A stretch of 64,000 nt of DNA from Whalleya microplaca. Lineage: Eukaryota; Ascomycota; Sordariomycetes; Xylariales; Xylariaceae. The DNA lies in NCBI GenBank assembly GCA_022497155.1, contig MU385741.1, positions 434,001-498,000 of the forward strand, given 5' to 3'. Position 1 is the stretch's first letter; every line of letters starts with the position of its first letter. The translations under genes were made by a program, and so were the position numbers. The notes below the pieces were generated by a model. It made no database searches and was not told the DNA's origin. It saw nothing but the letters and a program-made list of their open reading frames with translations. Shown piece after piece: positions 1-10,574 of the stretch.

Positions 1-2
1 TC

Positions 3-609
3 GGTACTTTCTGGCTAGTTGGCACAGCGGTTGAACACAACCACCTCTACAACTACCAATTCGCCAACACGAAGAACATCTTTGCCAGTATGTTCCAAAC
101 GGAGACCCCGTAAGTTAGACCTCAATCTCTTCCATAATACCATTGTTAACAAATATCTAGGTATTACCAGCCACTACCCGATGCCAAGGAACCGTTCCCT
201 GTGGTCGCAGCCTTGCAAGACCCTGACTTCGCTACATCATGTGATGGTGTTACTGGCAACTGTGCAAACTCCTGGGGATTGAGAATCATTGACTCATCCG
301 ACTTCTACGTCTATGGTGCGGGCCATTACTCGTTCTTTAACAACTACAATACAAGTAAGTCGACTTCCCTTGCATAACAGTGCGTACTCACCTGACTCTT
401 TGCGACTAGCTTGCTCGACCGTGGAAGCTGGTGAGAATTGCCAATCCCGCATCGTGTCGATAGAAGGTTCAACAAGTAACATCAACATCTACTCCCTCAA
501 CACGATTGGATCGTTGAGCATGTTGGACCAAGACGGTAAGAGCTTGGCCAGTTGGGAAGACAACGTCAACGTGTTCCCAGCGAGCATCATGCTGTTCAGG
601 ACTAGCTAG
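3..609 (+). CDS. GH55 exo-beta-1,3-glucanase, C-terminal part (5' end outside window)
   Basis: Only the 3' end is present. Three exons join in phase: 3..109, 161..354 and 410..609, with introns of 51 and 55 nt carrying GTAAGT donors. The joined protein reads WLVGTAVEH, then an ETPYYQP stretch, then WGLRIIDSSDFYVYGAGHYSFF, and ends in FPASIMLFRTS. These are characteristic of the second pectate-lyase-like beta-helix of fungal GH55 glucan 1,3-beta-glucosidases, which hydrolyse beta-1,3-glucan outside the cell. Cysteines in the last 100 residues fit a secreted enzyme. The signal peptide and catalytic half lie upstream of the window. Family assignment is from remembered motif patterns and is fairly secure; substrate range cannot be judged from this fragment. 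Confidence 0.88.
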
Positions 610-884
610 ACACTATCTGTTGAATTTTGATACCCCCGTTGAGTCCACGGGATAGTGATACCCGAGTCATTTTTGAAACTGACCTCTCAGGAAGAGAGGT
701 GAGGACTTATTGCACAAGGCTCCTTGAGCATATGGGAAACATGACATTCACTGTATATAATTCATTCGTTCCTGTACATACTTCGGAATAGACCTAAATT
801 GCAATTCAAATGGTTATCAACTTAAATTAGCTTAGATTTTAACTTTTAGTATGAGTGTTCTTGTAGATAGTGAATCTAGAAGCA

Positions 885-1763
885 TCATTCTGTCAACGAA
901 AAATAACCCACATCACCACTCTCCCTCCCCAACTTCACCAGTCGCGCGCGCATAGCCTCGGCCCTCTCCCTCTGCTTCTCATCCAAACCACTGAAATCAC
1001 ACCGATCAACCCAGCTCCCGACCCCATGCTGCAGCACGTTCCGCGCGCGCAGCTTGCTCCCGCCCACATGTCCCACGGACCCATGCAAACTCATGCGCTC
1101 GCGCGAGGCGTCGTACTTCCCGCGATGCAGGATATTATTATTATAAAAGACGACATCGCCCGGGCCCAGCTTCACGACCAACTGCCCGGGCATATCGCTC
1201 TCAAACGGCGCGGCATTCCTCTCGGCCTCCGTGCGCGCGCGGCGATGCGATCCGGGGACCACAATCAAGCTCTCGTCCTCGAACAGCGCGAGGTTCCACT
1301 GGGCATGCCATTCAGGCTCCCCCAGCCTCCGCATCTCCTCCTCCGCGCTCGCAGAGGCCGCGATGTCGTCGCGGTGCCAGCGCAGCTCGAAGTCCGACGA
1401 GGGCCGCACGAGCATGTTGTACAGCTCCATGACCAGCTCGCCGTCGCCGCACGCCAGCAGCGCCTTCGCCACGTCCAGGATCTGGTCGCTGAAGTAGCTC
1501 TCCGCGAACGTGGGCGCGTCCGGCAGCTCGGGGTTCAGGAGGCCCTGCACCCCCCAGATCCCGTGCGCGGCCGCGTCCGAGGCTGTCCACGGCGGGAATT
1601 GCTTGCCGACTGTGCGCACGTGCGGCCAGGCCCCTGAGCGCGCCAGCGCCGTTGTGCGGGCTGCGGCCGCGCGCAGCTGGGTTAGTTGCGAGGGGGAGAG
1701 GATCGAGCGCTGGATGACGAAGCCGTCGGTTTGCAGCTGGTGGCGTAGCGTGGGCGTGGGCAT
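885..1763 (-). CDS. Phytanoyl-CoA dioxygenase (PhyH) family protein
   Basis: A single-exon 292-residue protein. The Fe(II)/2-oxoglutarate dioxygenase facial triad is visible: H130 and D132 in RWHRDD, and the distal H213 in NNNILHRGKYD, followed by R221/R223, which fits the 2-oxoglutarate-binding arginine. LIVVPGSHRR (about 166-175) is the usual beta-strand and turn before the distal histidine, and GPGDVVFYNN precedes it. Length and motif order match stand-alone fungal PhyH proteins, which hydroxylate lipid or small-molecule substrates. The substrate is unknown. The gene converges on the GH55 gene with 275 bp between stops. The coding DNA is clearly GC-richer than its flanks. No signal peptide is seen, so it is probably cytosolic or peroxisomal; the C-terminus (SLTE) is not a clear PTS1. 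Confidence 0.9.
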   Translation of the reverse strand: MPTPTLRHQLQTDGFVIQRSILSPSQLTQLRAAAARTTALARSGAWPHVRTVGKQFPPWTASDAAAHGIWGVQGLLNPELPDAPTFAESYFSDQILDVAKALLACGDGELVMELYNMLVRPSSDFELRWHRDDIAASASAEEEMRRLGEPEWHAQWNLALFEDESLIVVPGSHRRARTEAERNAAPFESDMPGQLVVKLGPGDVVFYNNNILHRGKYDASRERMSLHGSVGHVGGSKLRARNVLQHGVGSWVDRCDFSGLDEKQRERAEAMRARLVKLGRESGDVGYFSLTE

Positions 1764-2737
1764 TGTGGTGGATGGTCAGATTGGGGTTTGCGCGCGCGTG
1801 CGCGAGGCTACGTGTGTGTGCGTATGTATGTCTTGGGGTATGAAACGTCTCGTGGCAGCTGCCGCGTGTAGGTAACCTGAGTAGCCTGAGTAGGTATGTG
1901 TGTGTATGTTACCTCAGATGGTGTCGTGGTTGTGGCAGGTATGTATGTCTTAGTGTATCGTGGTGGAGTATAAGGGTCTTGAACTGACAGGTGGATGCTA
2001 CGTGGTGATGTAGTAGTTCAGAGATAAATTTATACTATGGTGTCACCTTGTGATGGCGAAGCCGAAGCCGAACGAACCATGTGCTGCCGGATGCGTGACG
2101 GCTTGGTTGGGGCAAATGCGGTCGGTCGGTTGATCTTGGCCGTGTTGGAGAAGGGGTGGCAGGGTGGTCGGATGATGCTGGCGATGATAGCGACTGCGGG
2201 GTTGTGTGTCCTGCCGACCAATACTACGTTGCCCTCGATCGTGGTGGTCGATTATGGGGCGGTGGGGATTTCAACGCATGTATAGGGGTTATGGAGGAAT
2301 AGGTGCATTTTCCGCCTAGGTGGGAGCTAGTTGCTTGTTACTTCGTTATATTACAGACTACGGCCGTTCCGTGATAATCATCTAATTATATTGATTAAAT
2401 TGCGTATTTGGTAGGTGAAAGTATCAGATAAACTTTTAGTATACCTATAACGAACCCCCAACTCCTACGCTATCCAGTAACGACAGGAATGACCGCCGGC
2501 CATCGCACCGAATCTAACCCATAGAGGAAGAAATTAAGACCAGACACAGATAACTACCTTATAGACCAAACCCCGAATCTTTCACTGCAGGATTTGGCAT
2601 CAGTATTATTTCCACTTTAGAACTCTGACAAAGAAACCAGGGTATCTAAAACGTTTTAACAATTCCTGACTCCTGAACATATCCCAATAGAAAAAGAAAA
2701 AAGTTTAAGCTCATAGAGCGGGAGACAAGGAGCCCGG
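1764..2737. other. Intergenic, no gene seen
   Basis: About 970 bp between the divergent start of the PhyH gene and the 3' end of the membrane-protein gene. The part next to the PhyH start (about 1790-1960) is rich in GT/TG steps (GTGTGTGCGTATGTATG types) and probably forms its promoter and 5' leader. Two overlapping opposite ORFs near 2030-2285 show no protein-like features. Confidence 0.6.
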
Positions 2738-5111
2738 CTATTGCTTACTGTTTTGAGCCCGCGTCTCGCCTTTGACGTAGTCGCTCAATCGCATTTCGTT
2801 CGACTCATTACCGTGGCCATCCATGAACTGTCCCCGAGAAGGGCCAGGCGTATAGGGAGGTAAGGACGGCATCCCGGGCTGCTGTGGCGGCCGATAGCCG
2901 TCGGTGACCATGGCGGCCTCCGCGCTCTGCTCCGGAGAGTTCCCTATCATCAACCCTCCCATCGATGTATCCAGCATGATGGGAGAAATAGGAGACACCT
3001 GGGAGATTGGAGACGCGGCGGAAACTGGGGAAACAGGTACCTGGGGCTGCTGTTCCTGCGATTCGTGAAACGTGTGTGTATGCACGGGGGTGGCCGAAAC
3101 ATTATTCCGGGACGACATAGCGGAGCTGACCATAGAATCCGGCCCGATGACCCCTTCACTAGCTGGAGCGGGAGTCTCCGAGCTGGTGATAGATTTAGAA
3201 CTCTTCATTTTCGATTTTGTGTGATTTCGCCGGCGAGCATTCTCTACAGTTGTGAGAAGCTCAGTATTCTTCGTGTAATGTCGTTCGCAGATTCGTAGGA
3301 CACCTAGTGTGACTGTTACCATATAGGTGAATCTGAAACCATTAGCTCGAGCTTCGCGGACGAAAGATTGACTAGAACGAACACAAGCGCCACTGCGATG
3401 AAGTAGAAGGCTCCTTCTAGAGCACAATATTTGTCAAGAAGTCCCCTTTCATCATCCGTCTCGTCGCCGAACCGTATCGTGTCGTATCCCGGAGGTGGTA
3501 TGTCAGGGGAATCGCCTTGCTCAACTTCTTCAAGTTAGCAACTAATGCCAATGGCACAGGTTATCGAATTATTACCATCATCTCTGGTCAATCCATGACA
3601 GTCCGACGGTACTCCCGTGCGAGCCAGTATGGTTATTATCGCAATGGTTAACCCATTGAATACCACATCCCCGACAATAAAGGCCGCAATTAAAGATGTT
3701 TTGGATCGCCGTCGTTGGCTACCGGTATGTTGTACTAATAGAACAACAGCTGAGTAGATCAGTGCGATGCATGCCTATACGCGGGTGAGCTCTACGGTTG
3801 GCGATGATCAGGGTAGGAGATATGACCAACCATCATTTCTAGACAGAACATGCTTTCCGCAAAGCCGAGCCTATGAAGATGAATATACGCCAAAAGGAAT
3901 CCATTCATAGTAGCCGTGACCAGCGTTCCCGCCGCCTGCAATAATCGTATCAAGAGAAGCCATCTCGATATGCTCCATCTTCTGGGCGACCACTTCCATT
4001 GTCTCAATGCCATGCTTAGAGCAGACTGTGTGCGCTGGGTAGCTGTCCGGCGTCGTCTAACGATGCCGTGACTATTCTGTACAACATGTAAATTTGCCCA
4101 AAAGAAATTGCAGAATGGAGGAGGATTTTAGCTAGATAAGGAGATTTGGTATATTGATTCTTGGCAACTCTGGGATGAGGCTATGCCTTACTGTAACTGC
4201 AAGCGGTAGTCTAGACCCCTGTCACGCGCAGTATGCAGCCCAGCCAACGAATCCCACAGCCAGTCATCATAATAGTAACCCCAAGAGTTCGAGCTATTTC
4301 CGGCGTTGCATAGACAGGTAGCTTTATTGCCAGCCTCGCCCAGCATAGCCGTGACTATATTGACGGCTCTTGGCACACTAAGGCCAATTGTATGATCTGC
4401 TGGAGGTATCACCACTGCAACGCAATGACACAACATTTACAGTCTGGGTCGAGGTGAGAATGCCGCCCAATCTATCTGCTCTTTCGGTCATTCGAGGAAT
4501 GACGCGCTTACGGGGGAGTCGGAGTTTGATAGGCTGGCAAGGAGGTCAAAGTTGGGACAGCGGCAGTCGTCCTGCAGACTACATGTAGGCAATGAATCTT
4601 ATGCATGCACCGCCCTCCGGTAGGTCCACCAAAGAGCAACCCAAGGAGCCAGTGAGAAGATCGCAGAGAAGAAAAAGGTGAGGAATATAATGTTTAAGTA
4701 AGAAGCATCAGCTGAAAATCCCTCGTGTTGTGCGAGCATCTTCATCTCTCTTAGACCTAATTGGAAGAAGTAATACGCCACCTCAACGTAGATTTCTGTC
4801 GAGCCCCCGCCAATGGCCCGCGGCGGTGAACGGGCCATATGTTCAATGCCTTCTCTCGCCTGCTCGTCAACTTCCGTGATGCAGGTGGGGGCTAACGGGT
4901 GGATTCTCAGTTCAGTAAGCCGGATCGAACCGGTTTGTCTGATTGGGAGGACAGGTATAGTACGCTGTCCGCTACCGCGCCGCCGGAGAATTTGAAGGCA
5001 TCTTGATAATAGCTTATAAGCGCTGGATAGTAACTTGTAAGCGACAGTGGCTTGGTAGATCAACATATCAGACTTGGCGTCCGGTATTCTTTCAGAGAAG
5101 ATATCAGGCAC
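2738..5111 (-). CDS. Multi-pass membrane protein with long Ser/Pro-rich C-terminal tail, multi-exon
   Basis: Several minus-strand segments join into one membrane protein. Clear exons are 3889..4042 (HYPAHTVCSKHGIE to YYEWIPFG), 3576..3774 (TM helices from ACIALIYSAVVLLV through GLTIAIITILA, ending PSDCHGLTRDD) and 3527 to about 3340 (PPPGYDTIRFGDE, RGLLDKYC, then a TM with AFYFIAVALVFVLV). The tail is 2738 to about 3240, full of PVSPVSAAS-like repeats and ending RAQNSKQ. An upstream segment at about 4192-4436 carries a CLCNAGNSSNSWGYYYD loop, and 4611..5111 holds a first TM (IIFLTFFFSAIF). These are signs of a fungal plasma-membrane or vacuolar protein of unknown function; I do not recognise the family. 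The junctions near 4440-4610 and near 3240-3340 did not close in phase, and the start could be an internal Met nearer the first TM. Confidence 0.65.
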
Positions 5112-5120
5112 TGCAACCTA

Positions 5121-5900
5121 TTAGGTGCACTTTTCATCTGGCCAACGCACTGTGAAGCCAGTAACCGTTTTCCGTACTTCCTCATCACCTGGGTCATTTT
5201 CGAACATAGCCTTGTCCATTTTCTCTTCCAAGATCTTCTCTACCAAGAAACCCTTCTCCCGCGCGAGATCGAAGAATGCTAGGTCCTTTTGTTGCAGCCA
5301 AGGGCGGTAGCTTGTGAAGAAGACAAACGCTTTACTTTCCCTTTTTCGACTCAACGTTTCCTCGATTGTAGAAACCAACTTTCCATGCTCAGAATGCCTA
5401 AATAGGAGGTCTGCCAAGATAAGTACATCGAACCTGTCTCTTCCAACAGCGGCCAGATGCGCAAGAAGATGAGCTGGATCGGCACCCCAGACAAAGCCAT
5501 CGGCGACTATCGAAGAGGGTTCGGAACTACCGTCCGGTCTCGGCAAGAGCTCGCAATCTAATATGTTTTTCTTCATGTTGATAACCAGGTCCGCATCGGG
5601 GAAGTCGGTGACCACAACCTTGCGCGCGCCGAGGATAGCACAGACAATACTGGGAAGTCCGGCTCCGGCTCCGAGCTCTAGCACGGTCCGGTCCTCGACT
5701 TCGGAGACATGGGTCTCGCAATACTTGGAGATGACACGAGCACCGTTCCATAAGTAGTGCGCCTCCAATGGGCTATGACCTACTAGGTGAAGGGTGATCG
5801 TCTTTCCCGATTGTAATGTGTAAATCTGAGATGTAGGCGGCGGGGAGGGAGGATAATAATCATCTGGTTCCTGAAAGAACCCTGCTGTATCTGGATCCAT
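5121..5900 (-). CDS. EFM7: Protein N-terminal and lysine methyltransferase EFM7 (NNT1-like)
   Basis: A single-exon, 259-residue class I SAM methyltransferase. The glycine-rich SAM motif LELGAGAGLPS is at residues 74-84 and the acidic post-II motif TDFPDADL at 98-105. HYLWNGARV (48-56) is the hallmark W-N-G-A segment of METTL21/EFM-type enzymes, and ILADLLFRHSEH forms the post-SAM loop. Length and the N-terminal FxEPxDYYPP segment agree with yeast Efm7, which trimethylates the N-terminal glycine and dimethylates Lys3 of elongation factor eEF1A. The C-terminus (GFTVRWPDE) is the family's usual last strand. The stop lies 9 bp from the annotated start of the downstream membrane-protein gene on the same strand, so that gene's 5' leader must overlap this one or its true start is further in. 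It is divergent from the PheRS gene over a 481 bp shared promoter. Confidence 0.88.
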   Translation of the reverse strand: MDPDTAGFFQEPDDYYPPSPPPTSQIYTLQSGKTITLHLVGHSPLEAHYLWNGARVISKYCETHVSEVEDRTVLELGAGAGLPSIVCAILGARKVVVTDFPDADLVINMKKNILDCELLPRPDGSSEPSSIVADGFVWGADPAHLLAHLAAVGRDRFDVLILADLLFRHSEHGKLVSTIEETLSRKRESKAFVFFTSYRPWLQQKDLAFFDLAREKGFLVEKILEEKMDKAMFENDPGDEEVRKTVTGFTVRWPDEKCT

Positions 5901-6381
5901 GAGATCGGGGTATATTGGCAGTAAAACCTTCCTTTCGAAATGAATTTCGGAATTGCTCTATTAAAGCATAAATCTCAGAGATCACAGAGTATTGATTGGC
6001 TCGTTGATTCCCTCGTGAGTAAAAGACAGTAAAACATTTCTGACAGAAAACGGCTTATATGTGTATGCACATATATGCACATATATGCACATATATGTAC
6101 CTATTACATGCATATCAACCTCTGCCCCTCCCCCTCCCTAAACCCAATTGATTATCTGCCTTAGGTAATGGAAGATCAGGGTCCTCGACCCCGCCGGAAA
6201 AATATTAATGCCAGAAATTACGCCCTAGCATCCCGCCCGGGCGCTGCAGCAAGGTACCTAACTTAGCTGGCCGGGGCAGTGTGCGACCTAACTGGTATGA
6301 GTCAAAATACCTAAAATAATTAATTCTCTGACAACTGCAGGCCTTTCTCAAGCTTGTCCTCGACAAAATAACACCGGCCGC
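5901..6381. promoter_or_regulatory. Shared divergent promoter region, EFM7 / PheRS alpha
   Basis: A 481 bp region between two outward-facing start codons, both translation-related genes. It contains a short ATATATGCAC tandem repeat (6065-6100), a C-rich tract near 6123-6140 and AATTAATT next to the PheRS leader. No specific factor site can be assigned by eye. Confidence 0.55.
6065..6100. repeat. Tandem repeat, unit ATATATGCAC
   Basis: Three to four head-to-tail copies of a 10-bp purine-pyrimidine alternating unit inside the EFM7/PheRS divergent promoter, the last copy diverging to ATATATGTAC. The unit length is close to one helical turn. Confidence 0.85.
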
Positions 6382-8576
6382 ATGGCTCCGACGGACAGCA
6401 ATTCGACGGGGGATCTCACCTCGGAGATCCTCCAGGCATTATCGCAAACCGACCAGATCTCGTCGGCCGAAACCTTCCCCCACGTTCCCTTCGACTCCTT
6501 GAAAGCCGCCCTCGATCGCCTCTCTTCACGTTCTATGGTCACCTATGAACAAGTCGAGCGCGAGGAAGCATCGTTAGAGCCCGAAGCCGTGAGCATAGTC
6601 AGTCATGGTAGTCACGAAGCCCGTGTGTTCGACGCCGTTCATAAGGCACTGGACGGCCTCTCCATCCAAGACCTCGAGAAGGAAATCGGCGATAAAAATG
6701 TCACCAAGGTTGGACAGGGCAAGGCCTTCAAGGAGAAATGGATCAAGAAAGACGGCAGTAAACTCGTTTCCCTGGTGCGTCTCTCCGCAGCTGCTTCGGG
6801 ACATGCCCAAACTAATACGTCTGTCAGGTTGATTCGATCAACGACGTTACCCGAGACCAGCTTCGCATAATCCAAGAAACGAAAACACACGACAGCAAGA
6901 TCATAGCAGATCTCAAGAAGCGCAAGCTTCTGAAGATGCAGAAGGTTATTTCTTTCAGAATAAGCAAGGGCGCCAAGTTTGCGCTGGAGCTGGTGAAGGA
7001 AGAAACAGATTTGACGGCCGAGATGTTGGCCACCGGCTCCTGGAAAACAGCCACGTTCAGTAAGCATATTGAAGCGGGATATTGCCTTTGGGGGAGTTTT
7101 TGTGCAACTAACTGGAACTGCTATAGAGCCGTACAATTTCAGGGCCCTGGGTGCGGACCAGCACTCTGGTGCCCTTCACCCGCTGAACAAAGTGCGACAG
7201 GAATTCCGGTGAGTAGACCCCTATGAATCTTTTCCTTTGACATTCCATACTCAAACCATATTTTATGTTATGATTGTTCTAACCCAGATGCTTCCCCTGT
7301 AGACATATCTTTTTCGAAATGGGCTTCGCTGAGATGCCTACGGATCAGTATGTCGAGTCTGGATTCTGGGTACGTGATTCACAATCTGATATGTGAACAT
7401 ATGACCGATGGTGCTTGCTAACCTGGGAGTTGAACAGAACTTCGATGCACTCTTTGTGCCTCAGGTATGACACAGGACTCTCATGCTGAGCTGTTACATT
7501 CTAACATTCGAAAGCAACACCCGGCTCGTGACCTGCAAGATACCTTCTATGTCTCGGACCCAAAGAAGGCTGACAGGCCGGGTCCCATATCACCAGACGA
7601 TAAGCGCGACTATGCTGAATATTTCGAGAGCGTGAGACAAGTCCACGAGAATGGAAAGTTCGGTTCAATTGGTTATAGATACCCTTGGGATGAAGAGGAG
7701 TCACTAAGGTGTGTAAACCTGGTACCTATATATCTAGAGTTATTTCTCAACTCAACTAACCGGTCATAGACTTGTCTTACGGACACATACTACTGCCGTT
7801 TCAGCTGCTATGCTGCATAAGCTGGCCTTCGAGGGCCGTGGCGGCCGTACCCCGCCAGCTCGATACTTCTCCATTGACAGAGTCTTCAGGTAATGATCCA
7901 GATAGGTTAACACTGGATTTGATTGCCACTTACACTCCCCTAGGAATGAATCAGTAGACGCAACTCACCTGTGCGAGTTCCATCAAGTAGAAGGTGTTAT
8001 AGCTGACTACGGATTGACCTTGGGAGGTCTTATGGAATTCATGAATATCTTCTTTGGGAAGATGGGTATCACGAAGTATGTCAACCGCCCTTGCCTTTCC
8101 CATTCTGTTAGAATATTCCACAAGATTTAGAAGTGGAACATCTCTAGATCATCCAGGACATACTATTGGGGCCAAATGCTAACTTTAAATGCCCTATAGT
8201 CTTAAGTTCAAGCCAGCGTAAGGCCCTCAACCTTCTCAAAAGCTATATGGCTACTATCCAAAAATTGATATGGAAAGTGATTACTAACTCCGACACCCAC
8301 AGCTACAACCCTTATACAGAACCGAGCATGGAAATCTTCAGCTACCACACCGGGCTTAACAAGCTTATCGAGATCGGCAACAGCGGCATGTTCCGGCCGG
8401 AGACGCTAGAGCCCATGGGCCTGCCAAGAGACTTGAGAGTATATGGTTTCGGACTGAGCTTAGAGAGACCGACAATGATCAAGTACGGCATCTCGAATAT
8501 CCGCGAGCTGCTCGGCCACCAAGTAGACCTTAGATTCATAGAGAAGAATCCCGCGGTACGGCTAGATAAGGACTAG
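6382..8576 (+). CDS. FRS2: Cytosolic phenylalanyl-tRNA synthetase, alpha subunit
   Basis: Ten exons close in phase: 6382..6774, 6828..7059, 7127..7208, 7303..7369, 7438..7464, 7515..7708, 7770..7889, 7944..8075, 8200..8217, 8303..8576, giving 512 residues. The protein charges tRNA-Phe as part of the alpha2beta2 cytosolic enzyme. N-terminal winged-helix domains (about 1-160) precede a class II catalytic core: [30 protein letters not shown], the motif-2 loop LCEFHQVEG, the [15 protein letters not shown] strand (from 423) and motif 3 [11 protein letters not shown] (470-480, with the ATP-binding R477). The N-terminal DNA/RNA-binding extension marks the eukaryotic cytosolic rather than the mitochondrial enzyme. 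Two exons are tiny (27 and 18 nt). Intron 8 (8076-8199, 124 nt) is the longest. The ATG at 6382 follows a GC-rich leader and is the only sensible start. Confidence 0.95.
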
Positions 8577-10033
8577 GGTAGACGCAAGAAGGGTAACTTT
8601 ACGTGGGTCAGGTGACGACAAAAGAGCTCGAGATGATTGATGAGGGCTTCTCGATCTCTAAGCAGAAGAGGAAGACCATGCTTCTGGCATATGTGGAGGT
8701 TATGAGATGGCATGCTCAGTTCTAGATGTCCTGATAGCTGAAGATATGATCTCGAGATAGACCCTGAATGGACATGAATGAATTATGAGCTTCCCAGCCC
8801 CTTTCAAGACGATGCTAGTGCTCTTGACCCTACTTGTAAATACTGCATTTGACTCTGATCATTCCTGGTGGCATCGCCAGAGGCTCGCTTAATGGCGGCA
8901 CGTAGAAGGTTAGCCTGGTTAGGTACATACGTAGTCATCATATATGTACCCCGGCTTATCCTTCACCAACTGTTGCATCATCCGTCCAAGCTTCCCCTAA
9001 TTAGCCCGTGTCAAAATCAGCTGAGGTTAAGGACCCCAGAAGGCGGCCACATCCCTAATTTGTCCTCGGGATTCCCAGTGTGCGTAAACCCCTCAAAAGA
9101 CTTGTTTTACCCTGGTATATTGGTAACGAGTAACTTATCTCTGTAACATATCATATCCTTACACAGTGCAAATTATCTCACACTTCTTCTCAACTTGTCT
9201 CGAAAATGGATGTGGTCAGATTGGGGATCTCCAGGTTATTGTGCTCTCTCCCGAAGCCATATAGCAGTAGTAGGCTGGTAGGTTTCTTGACTGCCTTGCT
9301 GGAAGCTCCAAGTACTGTCAACATGTCATGAACATGTCATTTACCCCATAATCTCATCTCATTGGACATCTGCGCAGGTCAGGTAGGACTCTGGGTTGTA
9401 TCGCAATTGAAATACCAACGTTCTTATTGGTAGATGGTGTACAGCCGTAATACTAGGGTATAACCGTGTATACTATGGGATGGTCCCCACTGTGTAAGCT
9501 TCTGACTGGGGGCCCGGCCTGCCAGTCTAAGGACTACAATACAAGATCTAGACCATCTCAGTACACTGGTGGGTATATGTATTTCAAGTGCTCAAGTAAC
9601 CATATATTAGCCTATGTGGTGAAGCAAAGTTTCCAGAGCCGAAGCTTTTCAGCTCCCGGTATAGATGATTTGTAGCTTGTCCTAATCTAGTACTTTGAAA
9701 GTATACAAATATGAGCGTCGATCGATGACCTGATCACAACCATGGAACTGGTCTAATAACCGAGCCAAGGATGCATGTCAGCGTCGTTTAACCCCCTCGG
9801 AGCTGAAGTTGGCTGGTTGGTTCTGGATCGGCTTCGCGCTGATATACTCCGCCCGGATCCGGAGGGGTGCTTGGCCGATAGATTACACTGCCAGGTCAAC
9901 CACTCCAACGTCTGAGCTCATTATTCATCTTCAGACTTAATGAATCTCTTCATATTCAAAGTGTTATACCAGCTATATTGCTTGACTAGAAGAGAGATTG
10001 ATTTCACCTGAGTCACCTCGCCACGACTACGAA
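8577..10033. other. Intergenic; short coding-like fragment near 8615-8725
   Basis: About 1.45 kb between PheRS alpha and QCR8. Just downstream of the PheRS stop, 8615..8725 reads as a 36-residue open stretch (TTKELEMIDEGFSISKQKRK onward, ending WHAQF) that looks protein-like but has no start or partner exon. The rest is AT-rich. A palindromic GC patch, TCCGCCCGGATCCGGAGG, lies near 9848-9865, about 170 bp upstream of QCR8, and may be part of its promoter. Confidence 0.5.
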
Positions 10034-10574
10034 ATGCATCCCTCCCGAGCCCTTCGAGCCCACGATCCCCCGATTGGTAAATACGGCCAGTAAGCAACCT
10101 GAGAGGCAGAGGGGCTTCCTGACAATAGCCGAGATTTCAAACCGACTACTTCGAACGTGATCTAACCTGCTCACTAGCTATCTCAACAAGGACACCTGGG
10201 GCAACCTTGGTAAGCTGGGCGCAATATCTCCCTGGTTCGGTAGCTTCTTGAGGCTAACATCATCTACTCCAACTATACAGGCGCGATCCAGAAACACAAG
10301 GGCATAACTGTGTACTCCCTAAGCCCAAACCGCCAGTACCCCCTAGCCGGCGCCTGGCACGATGCCGTGTTCAACACTTGGAGACGATTCCGCATGCAGG
10401 TGCTATACTTCGCGCCACCGCTAATCGGCGCGTATTATGCGTTGGACTGGGCGAATAAGAGGTAAGTCGTGGGAGGCCAGTGTCATACAATACAGAGGAT
10501 AACCTTCAAGCAATAGAAACGAGTATCTTAATAGTAAGGAGGGCAGAGCGGAGGCAAAGGCCCAACAATCATGA
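10034..10574 (+). CDS. QCR8: Ubiquinol-cytochrome c reductase subunit 8
   Basis: Four exons close in phase: 10034..10089, 10178..10209, 10281..10461, 10517..10574, giving 108 residues. This is the small ubiquinone-binding-site subunit of respiratory complex III in the mitochondrial inner membrane. Hallmarks are the GKYGHYL N-terminus, the KGITVYSLSPNRQYPLAGAW segment, FNTWRRFRMQVLYFAPPLIG leading into the single transmembrane helix (AYYALDWA), and the C-terminal NEYLNSKEGRAE, which is nearly invariant in QCR8 proteins. The protein has no cleavable presequence, as is usual. Each ORF piece is shorter than 60 residues, so the gene is visible only after splicing. Introns are 88, 71 and 55 nt with GTAAGC/GTAAGT donors. 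Confidence 0.95.

Noticed and set aside
870..1637. 255-codon plus-strand ORF
   Set aside because: Antisense shadow of the PhyH-family gene, whose catalytic residues are intact on the minus strand.
6065..6100. Short regular repeats as a possible CRISPR array
   Set aside because: Ten-base units with no spacers, in a eukaryotic promoter; a simple tandem repeat.
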